Positions 1 through 5,097 of a stretch of DNA of 8,818 bases are shown piece by piece. Below the pieces are notes generated by a model that saw nothing but the letters and a program-made list of their open reading frames with translations, was not told where the DNA came from and did not search any database. The translations under genes and the position numbers were made by a program. Position 1 is the first letter of the stretch. The number at the start of each line of letters is the position of its first letter. The DNA is from JBCDBH01 sp039184055 (GTDB lineage: Bacteria > Acidobacteriota > Thermoanaerobaculia > Multivoradales > J023), in NCBI GenBank assembly GCA_039184055.1, contig JBCDBH010000251.1, positions 1-8,818 on the forward strand, written 5' to 3'.

Positions 1-2
1 CC

Positions 3-860
3 GGTTTTCTTCTCGCGACGCCCTCGAACGGCGACACATCGTCGCGTGCCGATTTCGTCGACCAGCTCGATACGGGCTGGATGCAAAACGACTATTGGTT
101 CGATGGCACCGCCGAGATCAACCAATACGCGTCGACCCGGATCATGTACGGCACGCCTCGTCCGACCGACGAGACGGCGCACATCATCGTCACCGAAAAG
201 CATGATCCCGAGCTCCTGGTCAAGGCCGATGATTGGCGTCGACCCGGTCTGCTCGACGTCGTCAAATTCAACTACGTCACCAGCGCCCGCACCGGGGTCT
301 ACACCTACCACCAGATGTTCAGCTTCTTCTTCGCGCAATCCGACCTGCGATTGGCGAAGATGACCTTGGCGAGCCACGAATGGTGTGGCAATACCTTCAA
401 GGAGCTGGTAAACGTCGAAGGGCGCGAGAGCTACGACTTCAACACCTATTGGGACGGCCAGGGCAATGGCTCCCATGACGTCGACTTTCCCGATGGGCTG
501 GTGGTCTACGACTCGTTGCCCGTTCAGCTTCGCGCCCTACCCTGGCGACTCGGTCTACGCACCGAGCTCGACCTTCTGCCGTCTCAACTGTCCAGCAAAG
601 CCCCGCGGCCACGCTGGTCGCGCGCGACGCTCGAGGTCACCGCCGAAGAGACGATCGAGGTCGAAGCCGGTCGATTCACGACGTGGGTCGTCGAGCTCGA
701 GCACGATCGCGGTACCGACCGATTGTGGTTCGAAACCGCGTTTCCGCATCGCATGATTCGTTGGGAAGCGGCGAGTGGCGATACGCACGCCCTTCGCGCC
801 AGCACCAAAATGCCCTATTGGCAATTCAACCAACCGAGTGACGAACAACGTCTACCCTGA
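3..860 (+). CDS. Conserved hypothetical exported protein, 5' end outside window
   Basis: The reading frame is open from the left edge, so the gene starts upstream; 285 residues are visible. The first Met (position 81) is 26 codons in, and family-like sequence (WMQNDYWFDGTAEI) already spans it, so Met81 is unlikely to be the start. Conserved-looking blocks are YWFDGTAEINQY, a stretch with KFNYVTSARTGVYTYHQM, SHEWCGNTF, and a C-terminal EAGRFTTWVVELEHDRGTDRLWFE-like strand pair followed by FPHRMIRWE. From memory this pattern matches a family of secreted hypothetical proteins common in Bacteroidota and often mislabelled 'septum formation inhibitor Maf'. The AGRF..W....DRLWF part also recalls DUF3108-type beta-barrel proteins. 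No catalytic motif is seen and function is unknown. The codon style matches the rest of the window. It may share a transcript with the downstream peptidase, but the 146 bp gap makes that uncertain. Confidence 0.8.
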   Translation, partial: GFLLATPSNGDTSSRADFVDQLDTGWMQNDYWFDGTAEINQYASTRIMYGTPRPTDETAHIIVTEKHDPELLVKADDWRRPGLLDVVKFNYVTSARTGVYTYHQMFSFFFAQSDLRLAKMTLASHEWCGNTFKELVNVEGRESYDFNTYWDGQGNGSHDVDFPDGLVVYDSLPVQLRALPWRLGLRTELDLLPSQLSSKAPRPRWSRATLEVTAEETIEVEAGRFTTWVVELEHDRGTDRLWFETAFPHRMIRWEAASGDTHALRASTKMPYWQFNQPSDEQRLP

Positions 861-871
861 CATCCTCCTCT

Positions 872-917
872 GAGGCTCACGACATCCTTCGAGGCTCCAG
901 CAAACTTCGAGGCTCAC
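872..917. repeat. Three short direct repeats, core GAGGCTC
   Basis: The core gaggctc(c)a occurs at 872-880, 891-899 and 909-917, at spacings of 19 and 18 bp. The last two copies share the longer unit cttcgaggctc (887-897 and 905-915). They lie in the 146 bp gap between the hypothetical protein and the M14 peptidase. The near two-turn spacing would suit a protein-binding array, but simple slippage is equally possible. No hairpin with a T-run is seen in this gap. Confidence 0.45.
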
Positions 918-997
918 GCAGCTTCACGACTGCATCTCTTGCCAGCCTTTTCCGACACCCTTTTCGACCGACGCGACGACTCGCTCAGCCGACTCAC

Positions 998-1001
998 GGA
1001 G
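998..1001 (+). promoter_or_regulatory. Ribosome binding site of the M14 peptidase
   Basis: GGAG sits 5 nt before the ATG at 1007. It supports that start, which also gives a clean N-terminal signal peptide. Confidence 0.6.
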
Positions 1002-1006
1002 CACCC

Positions 1007-2770
1007 ATGACCCGACCCCGCCATCCATTCCTCCTTCGCCTACTCCTCACCGCCGGTCTCGTCTCGATTCTGGCGACCACCGCCTTCGCTCATGGCGGTG
1101 GTGGCTCGCTCGACACACCGGCCGATGCTCAGGTCGTCAAGGTCCACGTGACCGACACGGAGATCATCACCGAGCTCCGCAAGCAGTTCGATGTCTGGGG
1201 CATCGACCGCAACGACACCGATCGACGTGACGATGATTCGGTAATTCTCCTGACCGACACGGCTGGGATCCAGGATCTACGCGACCGTGGTCTCGTGGTC
1301 GAAAACGACGTGGTGCGCAACGCCGAGCTCGTCACTCTCGGTCGCATGATCGAGGGGCAGACCCGCGGCGTTCCTGGCTTGCCGTGTTATCGCACGGTCG
1401 AGGAGACCTTCGCCGATCTCGCTCAATTGGCGACCGACCATCCGACCCTGGCGCGCTGGATCGACATCGGTGACACGTGGGAAAAAATCAACGCGCCGGC
1501 TCCTGGCTACGACATCTTCGCGTTGGTGCTCGGCAACCAGAACACCCCCGGCCCCAAAGCCCAATACGTCATTCAAGCGGCGATGCACGCCCGTGAAATG
1601 GCCACCGCCGAGCTCGCCACGCGCTTCGCCGAACAGCTTCTCGCCGACTACGGCACCGATCCCGACGCCACCTGGATTCTCGATCACACCAACGTGCACA
1701 TCGTGCCGCAGCTCAATCCCGATGGCCGCAAAGAAGCCGAAGACGGTCAGTTCTGGCGTAAGAACAAAAACAACGACTTCTGCTCCAACTCGGACAATCG
1801 CGGCATCGATCTCAACCGCAACAGCTCGACCCTCTGGGGTGGTAGCGGTTCGAGCGGCAGCTCGTGCAACGAGACCTTTCGTGGCCCGTCAGCCGGTTCC
1901 GAGCCCGAAACCCAAGCCATCGAGGCCTATCTCGACCAGGTCTTCGACGATCAACGTGGACCCGGGATGAACGACCCGGCACCCGCCAACACCACTGGGC
2001 TGTTCATCTCGATCCACAGCTTTTCCGAGCTGGTGCTCTACCCGTGGGAAGCCACCTTCACCAACGCCCCGAACTCGACCGGTCTGCAGACACTAGGCCG
2101 CAAATTCGGGTTCTTCACCGACTATGGCGTCTGTCAGGACTGTCTCGGCGTCGCCGCCGGCACCACGCCCGACCAGGCGTACGGGGTCTACGGGGTCGCG
2201 GCGTATACCTTCGAGATCGGCACGACCTTCTTCCAGAGCTGCACGAGCTTCGAAAACACGATCCTGCCCGACAACCTCCCCGCGCTGCTCTATGGCGCCA
2301 AAGCCGCCCGTCGGCCCTATGAGACCCCGAGCGGCCCCGAGGTCATCAACGTCGACATTCCGACCTTGAGCGACCTACCCGTCGTGACCGTGACACGCGG
2401 TAGCTCGGTGACCGTGAACGCGACGGCCGACGACACCCGCTTCGACAGCAACGGCAATGGCAACGAGCCGGTGCAACCGATCAGCGCCGCCTACGTCACC
2501 ATCGACGAGGCGCCGTGGCAGACCGGTGATTGGACACCGATGAACGCCGTCGACGGTACCTTCAACCAAAACGTCGAAGACGTCACGGTCGAGCTCGATA
2601 CCGGGGGTCTCACCGTGGGACGCCATCTGATCTATGTGTTCGCGGAAGACTCGAGTGGCGCGGTCGGTGTGCCGAGCGCGATTTTCCTCGACATCGTCGG
2701 CCCCGGCACCATCTTCGCCGATAGCTTCGAGAGCGGCGATACCAGTCTGTGGTCGTTGACCGTGCAGTGA
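1007..2770 (+). CDS. Secreted M14 zinc carboxypeptidase with C-terminal beta domain
   Basis: This is a 587-residue metallocarboxypeptidase-like protein, predicted to remove C-terminal residues from peptides outside the cytoplasm. Residues 1-28 form a signal peptide (RR-containing n-region, hydrophobic core, TAFA before HGGGG). Residues ~40-115 resemble an M14 propeptide. The catalytic domain spans ~125-440. Zinc ligands are H194 and E197 (MHAREMATAE) and H337 (SIHSFSE). The substrate carboxylate-binding pair is N270-R271 (DLNRN), followed by FRGPSAGSEPET at 291-302. The catalytic Glu is E403 (YTFEIGTTFFQ). Cysteines 259, 287, 376, 379 and 412 may form disulfides. Residues ~450-565 look like an Ig/FN3-type beta-sandwich, and the protein ends in FADSFESGDTSLWSLTVQ. 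The usual Tyr248 position of carboxypeptidase A seems to be Gly381. The 3' end is convergent with the DinB-like gene, 9 bp away. Family assignment is firm; the substrate is unknown. Confidence 0.95.
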   Translation: MTRPRHPFLLRLLLTAGLVSILATTAFAHGGGGSLDTPADAQVVKVHVTDTEIITELRKQFDVWGIDRNDTDRRDDDSVILLTDTAGIQDLRDRGLVVENDVVRNAELVTLGRMIEGQTRGVPGLPCYRTVEETFADLAQLATDHPTLARWIDIGDTWEKINAPAPGYDIFALVLGNQNTPGPKAQYVIQAAMHAREMATAELATRFAEQLLADYGTDPDATWILDHTNVHIVPQLNPDGRKEAEDGQFWRKNKNNDFCSNSDNRGIDLNRNSSTLWGGSGSSGSSCNETFRGPSAGSEPETQAIEAYLDQVFDDQRGPGMNDPAPANTTGLFISIHSFSELVLYPWEATFTNAPNSTGLQTLGRKFGFFTDYGVCQDCLGVAAGTTPDQAYGVYGVAAYTFEIGTTFFQSCTSFENTILPDNLPALLYGAKAARRPYETPSGPEVINVDIPTLSDLPVVTVTRGSSVTVNATADDTRFDSNGNGNEPVQPISAAYVTIDEAPWQTGDWTPMNAVDGTFNQNVEDVTVELDTGGLTVGRHLIYVFAEDSSGAVGVPSAIFLDIVGPGTIFADSFESGDTSLWSLTVQ

Positions 2771-2779
2771 CGCGGTGGT

Positions 2780-3334
2780 TCAGCTCGCCTTCTTGCGGAT
2801 ATCGGCGATGATCCGCATGTGATGGCGGTTGTGAACGCCGATGAATCGAATCCACTGCGCCGGAGTCAATCCTCCGAAATAGGGATGCGGGAAACGATTC
2901 TTCGACGCCGCAATGGCGGGTAGACGCTCGCCGATCGCCCGCCAGACCTCTTGTTGCGCGCCCAGCCGCTCGACCATCTCGGTGCGATCGACGTCCCGAG
3001 GCCTGGTCGCCCTGGGCGCGCGGGCGACGCCGCGCACAAAGCGGCCGAGGGTCAAGGCCACGAATCCGATCGGCTTGAGCCCACCGACCTTCTGATCACC
3101 TTCGGCCGCGAGCACCTCTTCGACCTTGGCGAGAACCGTCTCGTTGACCACCACGAGATGCTCGATCTGCTGACCGATGCTCCACCCGGAGACCTTGTCG
3201 CTCCGACTCGAAAAAAGCGTGGCGTCCGCCGTGAGGGTCGCCAGCTCGGCCAGCTGTGCGTCCACCGCCCCGTGAAGCTTGCGCAAACGGCCCGGAACCT
3301 CGGTTGTAGGTTGTGCGGTTTCACGTTGTGTCAT
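2780..3334 (-). CDS. DinB/DUF1569-like four-helix protein
   Basis: This 184-residue protein has no signal peptide and is predicted cytoplasmic. It has the layout of the DinB/YfiT-like superfamily: helices with a first metal-type histidine at H59 (WSIGQQIEHL) and a C-terminal helix carrying H168, H171 and H172 (GVHNRHHMRII). Before that helix is HPYFGGLTPAQW (150-161), the signature I associate with DUF1569-type members. DinB-superfamily proteins bind a divalent metal through three histidines; some are thiol-dependent transferases, but most are uncharacterised and often stress-linked. No specific reaction can be assigned here. An in-frame TAA three codons upstream (3344-3346 on the + strand) fixes the start closely, although no good Shine-Dalgarno is visible. 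The gene is divergent from the acidic repeat protein and convergent with the M14 peptidase, so it is probably transcribed alone. Confidence 0.85.
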   Translation of the reverse strand: MTQRETAQPTTEVPGRLRKLHGAVDAQLAELATLTADATLFSSRSDKVSGWSIGQQIEHLVVVNETVLAKVEEVLAAEGDQKVGGLKPIGFVALTLGRFVRGVARAPRATRPRDVDRTEMVERLGAQQEVWRAIGERLPAIAASKNRFPHPYFGGLTPAQWIRFIGVHNRHHMRIIADIRKKAS

Positions 3335-3408
3335 GGGGCGAGTTTAGCTTGAAAAAATTCGCCCTCGGTGGAACCTGATCGCTCGACGCGCGTTATGTCA
3401 GGAGAACC

Positions 3409-3426
3409 GGCGCGCTACGGCGCGCT
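3409..3426 (+). promoter_or_regulatory. 5' leader hairpin with UACG tetraloop
   Basis: GCGCGC (3410-3415) and GCGCGC (3420-3425) pair perfectly around the loop TACG (3416-3419). A G-T pair at 3409/3426 extends the stem to 7 bp. C(UACG)G is a member of the exceptionally stable UNCG tetraloop class. The stem ends 5 nt before the GAGGAG ribosome binding site. No T-run follows, so it is not an intrinsic terminator. Likely roles are transcript stabilisation or tuning of translation; the function is inferred. Confidence 0.6.
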
Positions 3427-3431
3427 CACCC

Positions 3432-3437
3432 GAGGAG
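3432..3437 (+). promoter_or_regulatory. Ribosome binding site that decides the start at 3444
   Basis: GAGGAG directly abuts an ATG at 3438 (no spacer) but lies 6 nt before a second in-frame ATG at 3444. The spacing favours 3444, which also yields a tighter signal peptide (MRFFFMLTAL). Confidence 0.75.
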
Positions 3438-3443
3438 ATGACC

Positions 3444-4115
3444 ATGCGCTTCTTTTTCATGTTGACCGCGCTTATGCTCGTCGCCGTTTCGGCCCAAGCC
3501 GGTGGCGATGTTGAAATCGACCGAATCGACCGGAGCTTCGAGCTCACCAGCCAGCAAGAGCTAGAAATCACCGTCGATGTCGGTGAAGTCCGAATCGACG
3601 GAGTCAGTGGCGATCGCGTCGAGCTCGAGGTCCGCGTCTTCTGCGAGCGTCGTGACCGGCGTTGCGAACGCGAGGCCGAAAAACTCCGGGTCGAAATCGA
3701 TGATCGTGGCAGTCTAGTCCAGGTCAAGGTTCGTCGTCGCGCCCATGACAACGACGGCGACATCAAGCTCGGCGACGACGCCCCCGACGTCGAAGTCTAC
3801 GCCCGTGTCCCACGCAATCATGAGCTCGAAGTCGAGATGGGAGTCGGCGATCTCGAAGTCGCGGGCATGGAGAACGACCAGCGGGTCGAACTCGGTGTCG
3901 GTGCGGCGGTGATCCGGATCGATGAAGACACCGTCGCCACCGTCGACGTCGAAGTGGGTGTCGGTGACGCCGATCTCAGCCCGCGTCCGCGTGGCACCGA
4001 CAGCTCGGGTTTCTTCTTCCTCGGCAACGAGGTGAGCTGGACCCGTGGCCCGGGTGACGCTCACGTCGAGGTCGAAGTCGGCGTCGGCGAAGGCGAAGTC
4101 GTCCTGGTCGACTGA
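3444..4115 (+). CDS. Acidic repetitive periplasmic protein, DUF4097-like
   Basis: This is a 223-residue exported protein. Residues 1-19 are a signal peptide ending SAQA before GGDVE. The mature part is strongly acidic and rich in alternating beta pattern. A recurring rung V(E/D)V(G)VG(D/E/A)xx(V/L) appears at ~44-50 (VDVGEVRI), 131-139 (EMGVGDLEV), 149-158 (ELGVGAAVIR), 169-176 (VEVGVGDA) and 209-221 (VEVEVGVGEGEVV). Such repeats fit the DUF4097/'putative adhesin' type of beta-solenoid proteins, in which each rung carries a similar turn. A possible disulfide pair is C67/C74 in a basic segment (CERRDRRCER). Basic residues are concentrated at 64-100, while the rest is Asp/Glu-rich. No enzymatic motif is seen. 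The role is unknown; a surface or periplasmic structural part is plausible. The gene stands alone between a divergent DinB-like gene and a convergent copper lipoprotein gene. The start was chosen from ribosome-binding-site spacing; an ATG two codons earlier is the alternative. Confidence 0.85.
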   Translation: MRFFFMLTALMLVAVSAQAGGDVEIDRIDRSFELTSQQELEITVDVGEVRIDGVSGDRVELEVRVFCERRDRRCEREAEKLRVEIDDRGSLVQVKVRRRAHDNDGDIKLGDDAPDVEVYARVPRNHELEVEMGVGDLEVAGMENDQRVELGVGAAVIRIDEDTVATVDVEVGVGDADLSPRPRGTDSSGFFFLGNEVSWTRGPGDAHVEVEVGVGEGEVVLVD

Positions 4116-4130
4116 CCTCGAGCCAACTCG

Positions 4131-4703
4131 TCAGGAGTCGTGATCCCCATGACCGGTATGATCCTCATGACCGGTATGATCCCCATGACCGGCGTGATCG
4201 TCGGTCATGGGCGTTTCGCCTTCCGCTTCCTCCCCTTCCGCTTCTTCGTCCCCGGCTTCCGCTTCAGCTGCGGCTTCGAACGATAAAAGCGTATCCGCCG
4301 GTAGCTTGTCGATCCGCACCACCTCGAGGGGTGGTGAGCCTTCCCACCGTACGGCGAATTCGAATTCCACTCGATCGCCCGCTTCGATCCCGGTCAACAA
4401 CGCGTCGTCGATCGGAAACGGCATGGTCATCGATTTCATGCCGACGACCTCGCCTTTTCGATTTTCGTACTCGGGCACTTCTTCGTGGGTGAGCTGGAGC
4501 TCGCTACGCGGGTCGCCGGTGATCGGGATCTGACGCACCAAGGCACGCGTGGTGTAGACGGCGTCCGGCTCGGGTGGCGCGGGTTCGGCACAACCGCCTA
4601 GGCTCAGCATGACCAGCACGGTCACCGTGACGAGGACCGGCGCAAGAAAACGTCTGGAAAGAGAAAACGTCATCGTGAAGTTGGACTCGGAGGATGCATT
4701 CAT
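4131..4703 (-). CDS. CusF-like copper-binding lipoprotein with His-rich tail
   Basis: This is a 190-residue predicted lipoprotein. A basic n-region (R17-R18) and a hydrophobic stretch precede the lipobox LGGC, with lipidated C38. Residues ~50-135 match the CusF-like copper-binding fold: LQLTHEEVP (H73) and GMKSMTMPFP with M92 and M94. In E. coli CusF the copper site is His, Trp and two Met; here the Trp position, three residues before the first Met, is M89. This suggests an all Met/His Cu(I) site. A Glu/Ala linker (~143-163) leads to a tail with seven histidines at exact 3-residue spacing (H170-H188), likely a second metal-binding region. The expected role is periplasmic copper binding or delivery, but no neighbouring copper transporter, SCO or oxidase gene is in view. 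The start is uncertain: Met1 and Met11 (4673 on the + strand) both lack a good ribosome binding site. It is convergent with the acidic repeat protein, 15 bp away. Confidence 0.85.
   Translation of the reverse strand: MNASSESNFTMTFSLSRRFLAPVLVTVTVLVMLSLGGCAEPAPPEPDAVYTTRALVRQIPITGDPRSELQLTHEEVPEYENRKGEVVGMKSMTMPFPIDDALLTGIEAGDRVEFEFAVRWEGSPPLEVVRIDKLPADTLLSFEAAAEAEAGDEEAEGEEAEGETPMTDDHAGHGDHTGHEDHTGHGDHDS
4141..4194. repeat. 18-bp tandem repeat, three copies, coding the His-rich tail
   Basis: The unit tgatccccatgaccggta occurs at 4141-4158, 4159-4176 and 4177-4194, with one to two mismatches between copies and a degenerate fourth start at 4195. On the minus strand each unit encodes six residues of the HTGH(G/E)D type. 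Copy-number change would lengthen or shorten the metal-binding tail in frame by two histidines at a time. Confidence 0.9.
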
Positions 4704-4718
4704 GGAGCAAGTCTATCG

Positions 4719-4746
4719 GTATCCTTCGACCCGTATCCTTCGACCC
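4719..4746. repeat. Perfect 14-bp tandem duplication upstream of the copper lipoprotein
   Basis: The unit gtatccttcgaccc is present twice without mismatch (4719-4732, 4733-4746), followed by gta. It starts 16 bp upstream of the lipoprotein start codon, where a 5' leader, promoter or operator would lie. A regulatory role is only inferred; slippage duplication is the simple alternative. Confidence 0.8.
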
Positions 4747-4903
4747 GTAGACACGCCACGTGAGCGGTTCCTCCCAAACGCCACATTCGACCCGATTGCG
4801 GCGCGGTCATGACGATCTTCGGCACGACTTCGCCACAAGCTCGACACATGGCCATGGTCCGATAGCGGCATGATCGGGTCACCCACCTCGACAAGAAACA
4901 CCT

Positions 4904-4963
4904 CAGCTCGAAACCCGCTAGCTCAAAACCCGTCAGCTCCAAGCCACAGCGCTCGAAATCTGA
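4904..4963. repeat. Degenerate 15-bp tandem array, four copies
   Basis: Units are cagctcgaaacccgc (4904-4918), tagctcaaaacccgt (4919-4933), cagctccaagccaca (4934-4948) and gcgctcgaaatctga (4949-4963). The shared core is agctc-aaa-ccc. The first two copies are closest and the last is the most diverged. In the frame of the downstream giant gene the units would read as five-residue repeats (SARNP, LAQNP, SAPSH, SARNL), but translation from this region is doubtful. Confidence 0.65.
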
Positions 4964-4983
4964 CTGTACGCCACCGAAAACCC

Positions 4984-4999
4984 AGACGACATATCGTCT
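4984..4999. repeat. Inverted repeat AGACGA-CATA-TCGTCT
   Basis: Perfect 6-bp arms (4984-4989 and 4994-4999) flank a 4-nt spacer, about 100 bp before the giant gene. No T-run follows. It could be a dimeric-regulator operator or a small leader hairpin; the length is near what chance gives, so the call is weak. Confidence 0.35.
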
Positions 5000-5088
5000 C
5001 GCTCTCCTCGACGGGCGCCAAGCCAGATAGCATCCGCTCCAAAGCACCGTACCGATCAACGCGCCGGCCCGGCTGGGTCGCCGGCTTT

Positions 5089-5092
5089 GGAG
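5089..5092 (+). promoter_or_regulatory. Ribosome binding site of the giant secreted protein
   Basis: GGAG lies 5 nt before the ATG at 5098. It favours this start over an in-frame ATG 76 codons upstream (4870), which has no comparable site. Confidence 0.65.
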
Positions 5093-5097
5093 CCACC

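Larger units (their letters stand above)
4704..5097. other. 394-bp intergenic stretch with repeats, no convincing gene
   Basis: This stretch lies between the divergent starts of the copper lipoprotein and the giant secreted protein, so promoters for both should be here. It holds a perfect 14-bp tandem duplication next to the lipoprotein start, a 10-bp palindrome CATGGCCATG (4847-4856), a degenerate 15-bp array (4904-4963) and a 6-bp-arm inverted repeat (4984-4999). A minus-strand reading frame across 4700-5107 is rich in Arg/Trp and has no family resemblance. The plus-strand frame of the giant gene is open back to 4813, but codon use there (tca, aca, aga, caa, cta) differs from the gene itself. 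I see no tRNA or clear -35/-10 pair. Confidence 0.6.

Noticed and set aside
1277..1699. 140-residue minus-strand frame opposite the M14 peptidase
   Set aside because: It is antisense to a well-supported gene with intact catalytic residues; no independent coding evidence.
3349..3398. Candidate promoter TTGAAA (3349-3354) for the acidic repeat protein
   Set aside because: No acceptable -10 hexamer occurs 16-18 bp downstream; TTATGT at 3393 is at the wrong distance.
4113..4133. Possible bidirectional terminator between the convergent acidic-protein and copper-lipoprotein genes
   Set aside because: Only a 4-bp CGAG/CTCG stem with a CCAA loop can form, the flanks do not extend it cleanly, and there is no T-run on either strand.
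4847..4856. Palindrome CATGGCCATG
   Set aside because: A 10-bp palindrome in GC-rich DNA is close to chance and nothing around it supports a binding site.
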